DNA of 64,000 nt from Rhizobium sp. C4 (GTDB lineage: Bacteria; Pseudomonadota; Alphaproteobacteria; Rhizobiales; Rhizobiaceae), in contig NZ_JAJNCX010000010.1 of the NCBI RefSeq assembly GCF_021026315.1, forward strand, positions 1 through 64,000, read 5' to 3'. Shown here in pieces: positions 1 to 9,592 of the stretch. Positions within the stretch are counted from its first letter, which is position 1. Each line of letters opens with the position of its first letter. The notes under the pieces are model-generated. The model searched no databases, had not been told where the DNA came from, and saw only the letters and a list, made by a program, of their open reading frames with translations. A program made the translations under genes and the position numbers.

Positions 1-342
1 CCCCAGTCACTCTCGCAACCATCAGAAGATTTTCTCAAGGACGAGTTCGTTAGTCGCTAGCAGCGCCGCCGCCCTCGTCAGTGATCGCCTTATAGACCCA
101 CGCCCCCAAAACAGTCAACAGCCACAAAACAAAAAAATGAAAAAAAGTGGCAAGTGACTGATTGTTATCAATATTTGCTGTTGCCTGCCTGTCATGGTCA
201 AATTTCCGTTCCGTTAACCATGGTGCCGCGGATTTATCGGGCCGCCAGCCGGTCCCTGGCGGCGTCGTGGTTGCCGTACACGCATGCGCGTGCCAGAATC
301 CGTGGATACGACGTCCTCAATTCCGAAAGCAGAGATGTGCCC
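1..342. other. Gene-poor left edge, no supported gene
   Basis: No convincing gene lies here. The segment between about 105 and 180 is rich in A and T compared with its surroundings and has runs of A on the plus strand, as expected of a promoter or spacer region upstream of the cyclodeaminase-family gene at 343. A reading frame on the minus strand closes at 50-52 and would encode a short hydrophobic tail (LLTVLGAWVYKAITDE), but it has no ATG start and no clear ribosome binding site. No tRNA, terminator or repeat was recognised. Confidence 0.5.
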
Positions 343-1302
343 ATGTTGATCCTCGACGAGACCGAAGTCCGAAACACGACCGCCTTTCCGGAGCTCGTCG
401 AAGCGGTGCGTAGCATGTTCCAGTCGGATTGCCGCATGCCCACACGGCATCACCATTCTCTTCACGTGCCCGCGGAACCCGATGCGACCCTGCTTCTGAT
501 GCCTGCCTGGACGGAAGGACAATATATGGGGGTCAAGATCGTTTCGGTGTTCCCAGGCAATGTTCGCCGGGCGCTTCCCTCGGTCAGCGGCACCTATCTC
601 CTCTCCTCGGCCCTGACAGGGCAGAACCTTGCCATTATCGACGGGGCGGAACTGACCGCACGGCGCACGGCAGCGAGCTCGGCGCTGGCGTCGCGGTTTC
701 TCTCGCGGACGGACGCGAAGGTTCTGCTTGTCTGCGGAACGGGACGGCTCTCTCTCAATCTCATAGAGGCACATTGCTCGCAAAGACCGATCGAGACCGT
801 TCTGGTCTGGGGGCGTTCGGCCGAGAAGGCCGAGGAGACGGTCAAGCTCGCCGGGCGGCTTCATCCCCGTGTTTCGATCGTCACCGACCTCGCAGCTGCA
901 GTTGCCGAGGCGGATATCATTTCCTGCGCAACGCTGTCCGATGCGCCGATCGTGCGTGGCGCCTGGCTGAAACCGGGCGCGCATCTCGATCTCATCGGGG
1001 CGTTTACGCCCTCGATGCGTGAGTGTGATGACGAGGCGGTGCTCCGGGCTAGCCTTTTTGTCGATACGTTCGACGGGGCGCTGTCCGAAGGGGGCGATCT
1101 GGTGCAGCCGATGAAGGCGGGGCTGATTGCGCGCGATTCTATAAGAGCTGACCTTGCTGGGCTTTCGCGAGGTGACCATGTCGGCCGCACAAGCGCAGAC
1201 GAGATCACGCTGTTCAAGTCGGTGGGTGCGGCACTCGAGGATCTGGCCGGCGCGATCCTTGCCTTTGAAACCGCCACGCGGCTTGTCCAGTCGGACGGCT
1301 GA
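343..1302 (+). CDS. Ornithine cyclodeaminase / mu-crystallin family protein
   Basis: Predicted 319-residue soluble NAD(P)-dependent enzyme of the ornithine cyclodeaminase/mu-crystallin family. Members include ornithine cyclodeaminase, alanine dehydrogenase and ketimine reductases, so the substrate cannot be fixed from sequence. The family pattern is visible: GVKIVSVFPGN at 63-73 (substrate lysine region), DGAELTARRTAA at 100-111, and a Rossmann nucleotide-binding turn CGTG at 131-134. The usual GxGxQA is here GTGRLS, a departure that may alter cofactor binding. The frame is open upstream to 154, but the ATG at 343 gives the usual family length and starts at the conserved MLILDETEV. It stands alone, 83 bp before hrpB. 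Confidence 0.75.
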   Translation: MLILDETEVRNTTAFPELVEAVRSMFQSDCRMPTRHHHSLHVPAEPDATLLLMPAWTEGQYMGVKIVSVFPGNVRRALPSVSGTYLLSSALTGQNLAIIDGAELTARRTAASSALASRFLSRTDAKVLLVCGTGRLSLNLIEAHCSQRPIETVLVWGRSAEKAEETVKLAGRLHPRVSIVTDLAAAVAEADIISCATLSDAPIVRGAWLKPGAHLDLIGAFTPSMRECDDEAVLRASLFVDTFDGALSEGGDLVQPMKAGLIARDSIRADLAGLSRGDHVGRTSADEITLFKSVGAALEDLAGAILAFETATRLVQSDG

Positions 1303-1385
1303 CGCGGACAGCCTCTCCTTGAGTTGACGCCGGCGGCCGAAGACCATTATGCCCGAGGTCTGTCGTCACCCTTAGGATCAGCGCA

Positions 1386-3863
1386 TTGCCACGCGAACTG
1401 CCACAACTTCCCGTCAGCGAGGTGCTGCCAAAGCTTCGCACGGCCCTGCAGGACAATGCATCCGCCGTTCTCTGCGCGCCACCCGGCGCGGGGAAGACGA
1501 CGATCGTGCCGCTTGACCTCCTGGAGGCGCCGTGGCTTTCAGGCCGCAAGATCATTCTGCTGGAGCCACGCCGGCTTGCGGCGCGGGCGGCAGCGTCGCG
1601 CATGGCAAGCCTGCTTGGCGAGGAACCCGGCGGGACGGTCGGCTACCGCATGCGGCTTGATAACCGCATTTCATCGCGCACGCGGATCGAGGTGGTGACG
1701 GAGGGCGTCGTCAGCAGAATGATCCTCGACGATCCGGAACTGTCGGATGTCGGTCTCGTCATCTTCGACGAATTCCACGAGCGGTCGCTCGATGCAGACT
1801 TCGGGCTGGCGCTGGCGCTCGATGCACAATCGGCGCTGCGCGAAGATCTGCGCATTCTCGTCATGTCGGCGACGCTGGATGTCGAGAAGGTCGGCGCGCT
1901 GCTCGAAAATCCACCCGTCATCATCAGCGAGGGCCGCGCCTATCCGGTCGATATCCGGCACGAGGAGCGACCGGCGGGCGAGCAGATCGACCAGACCGTA
2001 ATCCGTGCCGTGCGCCGAGCGATTGCTGACGAGGACGGCTCCATTCTGGCCTTTCTTCCCGGGCAGGGCGAGATCACGCGGGCGGCGAATGCCTTGGACG
2101 GAACGCTGGGGGCCGACGTGATCGTCGTGCCGCTTTACGGCAATCTCACCCAGAAGGAACAGGATCAAGCGATCCAGCCGGCACCGGCGGGCATCCGCAA
2201 GGTGGTGCTGGCGACCTCGATTGCCGAGACCTCCATTACCATTGATGGCGTGCGGATCGTCATCGACAGCGGTCTGCAACGCATTCCTGCCTATGAGCCG
2301 GCAACCGGCATGACCCGGCTGGAGACTGTCCGCGTGTCGCGCGCCTCCGCCGACCAGAGGGCCGGCCGCGCGGGACGAACGGAGCCGGGCATTGCAATCC
2401 GCCTGTGGCATCAGGGCCAGACGGCAGCGCTGGCGGCGCATACCACGCCGCAGATCCTGGCCTCCGACCTTTCCGGCCTCGTTCTCGACATGGCGGCCTG
2501 GGGTGTGACCGAACCATCTGCCCTTCGCTTTGCCGATCCGCCCCCGTATGGCGCCTTCCAGGAAGCCCGCACGCTTCTCATCAGCCTCGAAGCCATCGAC
2601 CGGCAGGGACGGCTCACCGAGATGGGCAAGCTGATGCGGAAGCTCGGTCTGCCGCCGCGACTGTCGGCGATGGTGGCAAGAACCGCCTTGCGCGAGCCGC
2701 AGGCGACGCTGGCAGCCGCGGAACTCGCCGTCCTGATTACCGAACAGGGCCTTGGCGGCTCCTCCATCGATCTGGAAGATCGCCTGCGCAATTTCAGGAA
2801 TGACCGCAGCCCGCGTGCGCAGGCAGCCAAGGGGCTCGCCTCGCGCATCGCGGCACAGGTCGCGGGCGAAGCGGCTGCAAAAAGGGCGGCCGTGACACCG
2901 CAGCCGGGCACACTGCTGATCCATGCGTTTCCGGACCGGATCGCGCTGCAGCGTGGCGGGCGCGGGCGGTTTGTCATGGCGAATGGACGCGGCGGCGAAC
3001 TCGATGCCGAGACGCGGCTCGCCGGATCCACCATGCTGGTTGTGGCGGATGCGACCGGGCGGGCCGGGAAGACGCGCATTCTCTCGGCCGCGGAAGTGAC
3101 GCGGACGGAAATCGAGGAGGGCCTGCCGGGCGCCATCATTTCCGGCGCGCAGGTGTATTTCGACGAGGCAAGCCGGGAGGTTCGCGCCCGCCGGTCGACA
3201 CGGCTCGGGGCGATCGTGTTCGAAGAGACGCCGATGCCACGCCCCTCCGGGCCCGACGCCGCCGAGGTTCTCGCAGACGGGCTGAAGAAGCTCGGCCTGC
3301 AGGTGCTGAACTTCGGCAAGGAGGCCGGGCAACTGCGCGATCGTATCAGTTTCCTGCATCGCTCGCTCGGAGAACCCTGGCCTGACGTCAGCGACACGGC
3401 ACTTCTCGATCGGCTCAATGACTGGTTCGTTCCCTTCCAGAACGACACGAGGGGCCTCAATGATGTTTCTCAGGCAAGTCTGCGGGACGGGCTAATGGCG
3501 CTTCTGCCGCATGGTGCGGGGCGTGAGCTTGATCGTTTTGCGCCCACGCATTTCGAAACACCGGCCGGGCAGCGCCATCCGATCCAGTATGATGGTGAAG
3601 AACCGGTGCTCACTGTTCGCGTGCAGGAGCTGTTTGGGCTGAAGACCCATCCGGTGATCGGGGGCGGCAAACTGCCTCTCTTGCTTGAATTGACATCGCC
3701 GGCACACAGGCCCATTCAGACCACACGCGACTTGCCCGGTTTCTGGGCGGGCTCCTGGAGGGATGTGCGGGCCGACATGCGGGGGCGCTACCCCAAACAT
3801 CCCTGGCCGGAAGACCCGGCGGAGGCCGCGCCCACGCATCGGGCGAAGCCGCGCGGAACCTGA
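1386..3863 (+). CDS. hrpB: ATP-dependent helicase HrpB
   Basis: 825-residue DEAH-type superfamily 2 RNA/DNA helicase of the HrpB family. Walker A APPGAGKTT is at residues 31-39, and the Walker B box reads DEFH at 128-131, where HrpB proteins usually have DE-x-H. Motif III SAT and the motif VI stretch DQRAGRAGR are present, followed by the helicase-associated and HrpB C-terminal domains. The start is TTG at 1386, preceded by AGGA at 1374-1377 with good spacing. The cellular role of HrpB is poorly defined; it is dispensable in most bacteria studied. It ends 11 bp before actS, so co-transcription is possible. Confidence 0.9.
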   Translation: MPRELPQLPVSEVLPKLRTALQDNASAVLCAPPGAGKTTIVPLDLLEAPWLSGRKIILLEPRRLAARAAASRMASLLGEEPGGTVGYRMRLDNRISSRTRIEVVTEGVVSRMILDDPELSDVGLVIFDEFHERSLDADFGLALALDAQSALREDLRILVMSATLDVEKVGALLENPPVIISEGRAYPVDIRHEERPAGEQIDQTVIRAVRRAIADEDGSILAFLPGQGEITRAANALDGTLGADVIVVPLYGNLTQKEQDQAIQPAPAGIRKVVLATSIAETSITIDGVRIVIDSGLQRIPAYEPATGMTRLETVRVSRASADQRAGRAGRTEPGIAIRLWHQGQTAALAAHTTPQILASDLSGLVLDMAAWGVTEPSALRFADPPPYGAFQEARTLLISLEAIDRQGRLTEMGKLMRKLGLPPRLSAMVARTALREPQATLAAAELAVLITEQGLGGSSIDLEDRLRNFRNDRSPRAQAAKGLASRIAAQVAGEAAAKRAAVTPQPGTLLIHAFPDRIALQRGGRGRFVMANGRGGELDAETRLAGSTMLVVADATGRAGKTRILSAAEVTRTEIEEGLPGAIISGAQVYFDEASREVRARRSTRLGAIVFEETPMPRPSGPDAAEVLADGLKKLGLQVLNFGKEAGQLRDRISFLHRSLGEPWPDVSDTALLDRLNDWFVPFQNDTRGLNDVSQASLRDGLMALLPHGAGRELDRFAPTHFETPAGQRHPIQYDGEEPVLTVRVQELFGLKTHPVIGGGKLPLLLELTSPAHRPIQTTRDLPGFWAGSWRDVRADMRGRYPKHPWPEDPAEAAPTHRAKPRGT

Positions 3864-3874
3864 AAGGCGAGACT

Positions 3875-5182
3875 ATGTCCGAACCGGGCCAAAGCGAAAT
3901 CAGCGACTACCGCGAAAGCCGGCGGATCCGTCTGCAGACACTCGTCCGGTTGCGCTGGCTGGCGGTCGTCGGACAATCCCTGACGGTCTATATCGTGCAT
4001 GTCTGGGTCGCCTTCCCGCTTCCCTATCTCGTCTGCGGGGCGATGATCGGCCTGCTCGCGTTTTTCAACTTCTATCTCTCCGTCCGCTATCCGCCGACGC
4101 TGCGTCTTGCGCCGCAGGCAACGCTGGCCTTGCTGACGATCGACCTTCTCGAACTGGCCGGCGTGCTTTTCGTGACGGGGGGCCTCAGCAATCCGTTCGC
4201 GCCCCTGCTTTGCGTGCCGGTGATCATTTCGTCATCGACGCAGCCGATCCGCTACACGCTGGGGCTCGGCCTGCTTCTCATTCTCTTCGTCTCCATCCTC
4301 ACCTTCTCGCCCTACCCGCTGCCCTGGTATCCGGGCTCGTCCTACACGATGCCGACCGAACTCATCATCGGCATCTGGCTGGCCATTCTGACCACCACGG
4401 CCTTTGCGGCGGTCTATTCCTACCGCGTCTCTCTGGAAGCCATGCAGCTTTCAGAGGCGCTGGCGGCGACCGAACTGGTGCTGCAGCGGGAAAATCATCT
4501 GACCCAGCTGGATGGGCTTGCGGCCGCAGCGGCGCATGAGCTTGGGACGCCTCTGGCGACCATCAGCCTGGTTGCCAAGGAGATGGAACGGGAACTGGGC
4601 AAGGACGAGCGCTATGGCGAGGATGTGCAGCTGCTGCGCAGCCAGGCCGAGCGGTGCCGCGACATATTGCGGCGGCTGACGACGCTTTCCTCCGAGGAGG
4701 CGGAGGCCATGAAGCTGCTGCCGCTGTCCTCGCTGATCGAGGAAGTGACGGCGCCGCACCGTGAATTCGGCATCCGGATCATCGTGATCGAAAAGACAGC
4801 CCGCGATGCGGAGCCTGTGGGCGCGCGCAATGCCGGCATCATCTACGGGCTCGGAAATCTCGTCGAAAATGCCGTGGACTATGCGCGAAACCATGTGGTC
4901 GTCACGACGGAAGCCCGGAACGACAAGGTGATCGTCACCATCGAAGACGATGGCGAGGGCTATTCGAGCGACATCCTGCAGCGGATCGGTGAACCCTATG
5001 TCACGTCGCGGAGCCGGGACGACAATGCCGGCGGGCTTGGCCTTGGCCTCTTCATCGCCAAGACGCTGCTGGAGCGCTCGGGCGCGCGGCTGACTTTCGG
5101 CAACAGCGCCGGCGAAACGGGCGGCGCGCGCGTGAGTGTCGAATGGCCGCGACACCGGATGGATGTTTCTCGTTCGAAATGA
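3875..5182 (+). CDS. actS: Redox sensor histidine kinase ActS (RegB/PrrB family)
   Basis: 435-residue membrane histidine kinase that, with ActR, controls redox, carbon-fixation, denitrification and acid-tolerance genes in rhizobia (RegB/RegA in Rhodobacter). Six hydrophobic segments fill roughly residues 25-200. The heptapeptide GGLSNPF at 102-108 matches the ubiquinone-binding motif of RegB. The phospho-acceptor is H221 in AHELGTPLA. C261 in AERCRDIL corresponds to the redox-active cysteine of RegB. The N box (NLVENAVDYAR) and the G box (GLGLGLFIAK) complete the kinase domain. Its partner actR follows 86 bp downstream on the same strand. Confidence 0.92.
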   Translation: MSEPGQSEISDYRESRRIRLQTLVRLRWLAVVGQSLTVYIVHVWVAFPLPYLVCGAMIGLLAFFNFYLSVRYPPTLRLAPQATLALLTIDLLELAGVLFVTGGLSNPFAPLLCVPVIISSSTQPIRYTLGLGLLLILFVSILTFSPYPLPWYPGSSYTMPTELIIGIWLAILTTTAFAAVYSYRVSLEAMQLSEALAATELVLQRENHLTQLDGLAAAAAHELGTPLATISLVAKEMERELGKDERYGEDVQLLRSQAERCRDILRRLTTLSSEEAEAMKLLPLSSLIEEVTAPHREFGIRIIVIEKTARDAEPVGARNAGIIYGLGNLVENAVDYARNHVVVTTEARNDKVIVTIEDDGEGYSSDILQRIGEPYVTSRSRDDNAGGLGLGLFIAKTLLERSGARLTFGNSAGETGGARVSVEWPRHRMDVSRSK

Positions 5183-5268
5183 CTTTACGCTTGGGGCCGA
5201 CGGGGCCTATAGACTTGATGAATGCAATCCTGACAGCAAATCTCAAGAACAAAACGGCTGTTTCTCCC

Positions 5269-5814
5269 ATGACAGATGACGCAATCGGCCCGGACAATTC
5301 ACTTTTGATCGTCGATGATGACGGCCCGTTCATCCGGCGTCTCGCCAAGGCGATGGAGAGCCGGGGATTTGCCGTCGAAAGTGCGGAATCCGTCAGCGAA
5401 GGCATCAACCGCGCCCGCGCCCGGCCGCCGCATTATGCCGTGGTGGACCTGCGGCTTGGCGACGGCAACGGGCTGGACGTCATTGCCGCCATTCGCCAGA
5501 ACAAGGCGGATGCGCGCGTGATCGTGCTGACCGGCTATGGCAATATCGCGACCGCCGTGAACGCCGTGAAGCTGGGCGCCGAAGACTATCTTGCCAAGCC
5601 TGCGGATGCCGATGAGATCTACGCCGCGCTGGTTCGCAGCCCCGGCGAGAAGGTCGAGCCGCCGGAAAACCCGATGTCGGCTGACCGGGTCCGTTGGGAA
5701 CATATCCAGCGCGTCTATGAAATGTGCGAACGCAACGTGTCGGAGACGGCGCGTCGGCTCAACATGCATCGCCGCACGCTGCAGCGCATTCTCGCCAAGC
5801 GCGCCCCGAAGTAA
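5269..5814 (+). CDS. actR: Response regulator ActR (RegA/PrrA family)
   Basis: 181-residue global response regulator paired with ActS. The receiver domain has the acidic pocket DDD at 16-18, phospho-acceptor D60 (VVDLRLGDG) and conserved K110 (LAKPA). The C terminus, about residues 150-181, is a Fis-type helix-turn-helix (SETARRLNMHRRTLQRIL), typical of the RegA class, and there is no AAA+ domain. The frame is open upstream to 5143, but the ATG at 5269 begins the conserved N terminus MTDDAIGPDNSLLIVDDD. Upstream in-frame ATGs at 5179 and 5218 cannot be excluded. Convergent with mmcB. Confidence 0.92.
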   Translation: MTDDAIGPDNSLLIVDDDGPFIRRLAKAMESRGFAVESAESVSEGINRARARPPHYAVVDLRLGDGNGLDVIAAIRQNKADARVIVLTGYGNIATAVNAVKLGAEDYLAKPADADEIYAALVRSPGEKVEPPENPMSADRVRWEHIQRVYEMCERNVSETARRLNMHRRTLQRILAKRAPK

Positions 5815-5820
5815 CCGATC

Positions 5821-6327
5821 TCAGCCCTCATCCCAGGAGGCCGGCAATGGTCGGCCTGACTCCAGCGCCAGTTCCGCCATCAGCAGCCGTTGGGCTGCAA
5901 TACGCGAGAAATTGAGCGTCACGGATTTGCGCACGGCCGGGGGCAGCTTGTGCTCAGGGGCATCGCGGATGATATGGGCGTCATACCCGTCCGAGAGAAA
6001 CAACCCGCAATCTTCCGGGAAGATCTCCAGCGGTACGTCCTTGTGGGTCGCGAAGAACAGCCGGTCGCAATGCTGGCGATAATCCGGCCATTTTCGATCG
6101 ACGCGGAAATCCTCGATCGAGGACTTGATCTCGACAATCCAGATCTCGCCTTTCGGTGTCAGCGCGATGAGGTCGGCGCGGCGGCCACTCGACAGCGAAA
6201 GCTCCGGAAGAACGGCAAGCCGCATGGCATGAAGCAGGCGCTGCACGCCGCGCCGCACCAGCATGGCGCGCTCGGATTGCCGCCCGTCGATCAGCGGGTG
6301 AGAATCATGCAGGTTGAGAATTGGCAT
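5821..6327 (-). CDS. mmcB: MmcB-family DNA repair protein (PD-(D/E)XK nuclease-like)
   Basis: 168-residue protein of the alphaproteobacterial MmcB family, linked in Caulobacter to SOS-induced mitomycin C resistance. A PD-(D/E)XK nuclease pattern is visible: D52 in GRRADLIAL and E66-x-K68 in IWIVEIKSS, followed by DFRVDRKWPDYRQHCDRLFFA. A role as a repair nuclease is family knowledge plus inference; I see no SOS box that I could defend upstream. The longer open frame to 6411 was rejected because the ATG at 6327 has an AAGG ribosome site and starts the conserved region. Its end lies 6 bp from the actR end (convergent). Confidence 0.8.
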   Translation of the reverse strand: MPILNLHDSHPLIDGRQSERAMLVRRGVQRLLHAMRLAVLPELSLSSGRRADLIALTPKGEIWIVEIKSSIEDFRVDRKWPDYRQHCDRLFFATHKDVPLEIFPEDCGLFLSDGYDAHIIRDAPEHKLPPAVRKSVTLNFSRIAAQRLLMAELALESGRPLPASWDEG

Positions 6328-6512
6328 GAAGAGACCTTGGCACGAATCGGGTTCTGTTGCAAAAAAACCCTCGGCCGGCTTTTTTGGGTGATTCGCCCCG
6401 CGCGAACCCAAGCTTGCCTTGCAAACGAGTAGCCTCTGTAAAATAACGAATGAACCGGTTCTGCACGGACATGAACGTCCGGCCGGAAACCCTCCGACTT
6501 CAAGAGATTACC

Positions 6513-7166
6513 ATGCGCCCGCGCAACACGACAAAAATCCTCGGCATTTTCGCCGCCCTCGCCATTTCCGGTTTTGCTTCCGCCTCGCTCGCTGCACCGA
6601 CCGAAGCTGGCAGCCCGGTTCCCGACGCCTATGGCAAGATCATCGACAACGGCTTCCAGCTTCCGGCGATCCCGATCCAGAAGCTCGACAAGAAGTTCCA
6701 CCGTCAGGTCGTCGATTTCCAGACCAAGGAAAGCGCCGGCACTGTCATCGTGAATACCCGTGAACGCTTCCTCTATTACGTGCTGTCCGGCGGCAAGGCC
6801 GTCCGCTACGGTATCGGCGTCGGCAAGCAGGGCTTCGCATGGTCCGGCACGGCCTATGTTGCCTGGAAGCAGGAATGGCCGACCTGGCATCCGCCGAAGG
6901 AAATGGCATCCCGCAAGCCGGAAATCGCCAAGTATGTCGAAGACGGCATGAACCCGGGCGTCACCAACCCGCTCGGCGCCCGCGCCATGTATCTCTTCAA
7001 TGAAAAGGGCCAGGACACGCTGTTCCGTCTGCACGGCACGCCGGAATGGTCCTCGATCGGCACCGCCGCCTCTTCGGGCTGCATCCGCCTGATCAACCAG
7101 GACGTCATCGACCTCTATAGCCGCGTCCGTCCGGGCCGCAACACCAAGGTCGTCGTGATTCAGTAA
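6513..7166 (+). CDS. Secreted L,D-transpeptidase (YkuD domain)
   Basis: 217-residue exported cell-wall enzyme. An N-terminal signal peptide is clear: positive MRPRNTTK, a hydrophobic stretch at 9-25 and a likely cleavage after ASLA near 28. The YkuD catalytic domain spans about 73-217, with the active-site motif HGT at 174-176 and SSGCIRL with nucleophile C190. Such enzymes make 3-3 peptidoglycan crosslinks or anchor lipoproteins; rhizobia rely on L,D-transpeptidases for polar growth, though which role this one has is unknown. The frame is open upstream to 6450, but the ATG at 6513 directly precedes the signal sequence. Followed by a strong hairpin terminator. Confidence 0.9.
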   Translation: MRPRNTTKILGIFAALAISGFASASLAAPTEAGSPVPDAYGKIIDNGFQLPAIPIQKLDKKFHRQVVDFQTKESAGTVIVNTRERFLYYVLSGGKAVRYGIGVGKQGFAWSGTAYVAWKQEWPTWHPPKEMASRKPEIAKYVEDGMNPGVTNPLGARAMYLFNEKGQDTLFRLHGTPEWSSIGTAASSGCIRLINQDVIDLYSRVRPGRNTKVVVIQ

Positions 7167-7198
7167 GGCGTTTTCGCCTCACACTCTTGATACGGAAA

Positions 7199-7228
7199 AG
7201 CCCGCGATCCTGACCGGATCGCGGGCTT
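7199..7228. terminator. Bidirectional hairpin terminator between ldt and glcB
   Basis: Perfect 13-bp stem (AAGCCCGCGATCC and its complement) with a 4-nt loop, flanked by A/T on both sides. It sits between the ends of two convergent genes (7166 and 7253), so it can serve both. Confidence 0.85.
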
Positions 7229-7252
7229 TATCATGTGTGGCCTTCTCTGAAA

Positions 7253-9421
7253 TCAGCCGGCGAGCTTCGCCTTGAGCTCCAGACGGCGGCGGTGCAGGAC
7301 CGGCTCGGTATAACCGTTCGGCTGTTCCAGACCCTTCAGGACCAGTTCAAGCGCCGCCTGGAAGGCGACGGAGCCGTCGTAATTGGCGGCCATCGGCGTG
7401 TAGAGCGGGTCGTCCGCGTTCTGCTTGTCGACCACGACCGCCATGCGCCTCAGCGTTTCAACAACCTGCGCTTCCGTGACAACGCCGTGGCGCAACCAGT
7501 TGGCCATGTGCTGGGAGGAGATGCGAAGCGTCGCGCGGTCTTCCATCAGGCCGATATTGTTGATGTCCGGGACCTTCGAGCAGCCGACACCCTGGTCGAT
7601 CCAGCGCACGACGTAGCCGAGAATCCCTTGCGCATTGTTGTCCAGCTCCTTCTGGATGTCCTCCGGGCTCCAGTTCGGACGCGAGGCCACCGGAACGGAG
7701 AGGATATCGGAGAGCTTGGCGCGGCCGCGCTTGCGAAGGCTATCCTGAACATGGGCAACATTGACGCTGTGATAGTGCGTAGCATGCAGGGTCGCTGCCG
7801 TCGGCGACGGAACCCAGGCGGTGTTGGCGCCGGCCTTCGGATGGGCGATCTTCTGCTCGAGCATCGCGGCCATCAGGTCAGGCATCGCCCACATGCCCTT
7901 GCCGATCTGGGCACGACCGGACAGCCCGCATTCCAGACCGATATCGACATTCCAGTTTTCGTAAGCCGCAATCCAGGCGGCCTGCTTCATGTCGCCCTTG
8001 CGGATCATCGGGCCTGCTTCCATCGACGTGTGCATCTCGTCGCCGGTGCGGTCGAGGAAGCCGGTGTTGATGAAGACGACGCGTTCGCGGGCGGCGCGGA
8101 TGGATTCCTTGAGGTTGACCGTGGTGCGGCGCTCCTCGTCCATGATGCCCATCTTCATCGTGTTCGGCGCCATGCCGAGCGCCTGTTCGACGCGGGTGAA
8201 GATTTCGCAGGCAAAGGCGACCTCTTCCGGACCATGCATCTTCGGCTTGACGACATACATGGAGCCGGCGCGGGAATTCATGCGGCGGCCGTTCGTGCCC
8301 AGATCGTGCAGCGCGATCAGGCCGGTGACGAGCGCATCCATGATGCCTTCTGGAACCTCACGGCCACCATCAAAGGTGATCGCCGGATTGGTCATCAGAT
8401 GCCCGACATTGCGGACCAGCATCAGCGAGCGACCGGGAAGCGAGGCAGGCGAACCATTGGGCGCGAGGAATTCGACATCCGGGTTGAGCTTGCGGGTGAA
8501 GGTCTTGCCGCCCTTCGAGACCTCTTCCGTCAGATCGGCCTTCATCAGGCCGAGCCAGTTGCGATAAACGCCAACCTTGTCTTCGGCATCGACGGCGGCA
8601 ACGGAGTCTTCGCAGTCCATGATTGTGGTGATGGCCGATTCGACGATGACGTCGGAAATATGGGCCGGATCGGTCTTGCCGATGGCCGAAGTCGCGTCGA
8701 TTTCGACGATCAGATAGAGATTGTTGCGGCTGAGTACGAGCGCCGTCGGAGCTTCGATCGTGCCGCGATAGCCGGCAAACTGGTACGGATCAGAGGGTCC
8801 GGTCGTGCCGTTCGGCGTTTCGATGAGGAGAGCACCGTCCTTGATCGAGAAGCCTTGCGCGACGCTCCAGCTTTCGCCGGCCAGCGGAACGGAACGGTCG
8901 AGGAAATCGCGGGCCCAGGCGATGACCTTGCCGCCGCGCACGGGGTTATAGCCCTTGCCCTTTTCGGCACCATCGGCTTCGGAAATAGCGTCCGTGCCGT
9001 AAAGCGCATCATAGAGCGAGCCCCAGCGCGCATTCGCCGCGTTCAGCGCATAGCGGGCGTTGGAAACGGGAACGACAAGCTGCGGCCCGGCGATTTCAGC
9101 AATTTCGGGATCGACATTGTCGGTTGCGACCTGGAAGGCCGCGCCTTCCGGCTGGATATAACCGATCTCGCGGAGATAGGCCTCGTAAGCCGCCATGTCG
9201 ACCGGCGCACCGTTCTTGCGATACCAGTCGTCGAGCTTTGCCTGGAACTGATCGCGCGTTTCGAGAAGGGCGCGATTCTTCGGCGCGAGATCGGAAATGA
9301 TCGCGGCCATGGACTGGAAGAAAGCGTCCGGATCAATGCCCGTGCCGGGGATAGCCTCGTTGACGATGAAGTCGTGAAGCTCGCTGTCGATCTTCAGCCC
9401 GTTCTTGTCGATCATGCCCAT
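7253..9421 (-). CDS. glcB: Malate synthase G
   Basis: 722-residue single-chain malate synthase, isoform G, which condenses glyoxylate and acetyl-CoA to malate in the glyoxylate shunt or during glycolate use. Length matches the family (about 720). Conserved stretches include [16 protein letters not shown] around the glyoxylate/Mg site, [18 protein letters not shown] and [13 protein letters not shown]. The ATG at 9421 has GGGAG upstream; a second ATG lies 6 bp in. The frame runs open to 9541 but that extension crosses a palindromic repeat. No isocitrate lyase gene is in the window. The 758-residue plus-strand frame opposite is a composition shadow. Confidence 0.95.
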   Translation of the reverse strand: MGMIDKNGLKIDSELHDFIVNEAIPGTGIDPDAFFQSMAAIISDLAPKNRALLETRDQFQAKLDDWYRKNGAPVDMAAYEAYLREIGYIQPEGAAFQVATDNVDPEIAEIAGPQLVVPVSNARYALNAANARWGSLYDALYGTDAISEADGAEKGKGYNPVRGGKVIAWARDFLDRSVPLAGESWSVAQGFSIKDGALLIETPNGTTGPSDPYQFAGYRGTIEAPTALVLSRNNLYLIVEIDATSAIGKTDPAHISDVIVESAITTIMDCEDSVAAVDAEDKVGVYRNWLGLMKADLTEEVSKGGKTFTRKLNPDVEFLAPNGSPASLPGRSLMLVRNVGHLMTNPAITFDGGREVPEGIMDALVTGLIALHDLGTNGRRMNSRAGSMYVVKPKMHGPEEVAFACEIFTRVEQALGMAPNTMKMGIMDEERRTTVNLKESIRAARERVVFINTGFLDRTGDEMHTSMEAGPMIRKGDMKQAAWIAAYENWNVDIGLECGLSGRAQIGKGMWAMPDLMAAMLEQKIAHPKAGANTAWVPSPTAATLHATHYHSVNVAHVQDSLRKRGRAKLSDILSVPVASRPNWSPEDIQKELDNNAQGILGYVVRWIDQGVGCSKVPDINNIGLMEDRATLRISSQHMANWLRHGVVTEAQVVETLRRMAVVVDKQNADDPLYTPMAANYDGSVAFQAALELVLKGLEQPNGYTEPVLHRRRLELKAKLAG

Positions 9422-9457
9422 GGTAACGCTCCCGTCAGATACAATTGCAGCCCTAAA

Positions 9458-9501
9458 GCAATTCCAGCGAAAGTGGAAACCGGTTTCGCGTCCGGAATTG
9501 C
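9458..9501. repeat. 44-bp palindromic intergenic repeat, copy 1
   Basis: An imperfect palindrome bounded by GCAATTCC and GGAATTGC with an inner stem GCGAAA/TTTCGC. It shares 38 of 44 bases with the copy at 21968-22011. It lies between glcB and the upstream hydantoinase-type gene. Short palindromes of this type (AATTCC...ACCGGTTT..GCGTCCGGAATTG) are common in Rhizobiaceae spacers; function unknown. Confidence 0.85.
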
Positions 9502-9592
9502 GTCGCAATAGAAAGATAGCGTAGTCTCGACGAAGCGCCATTGCTGGTCAATGGGGCAAGAATGCCAAAGATTTTCGCCGAAATGGCGATAA

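Noticed and set aside
50-127. 25-codon minus-strand frame with a hydrophobic sequence (LLTVLGAWVYKAITDE)
   Set aside because: Only a TTG start, no ribosome binding site seen, too short to judge without conservation data.
461-475. CACGTG hexamers at about 466, 13242 and 49950 as further parS sites
   Set aside because: Only the central hexamer or part of the arms matches; common enough by chance.
7235-9511. 758-residue open frame on the plus strand opposite glcB
   Set aside because: Exact antisense of a conserved malate synthase; composition (R, D, H, A rich) is typical of a shadow frame in GC-rich DNA.
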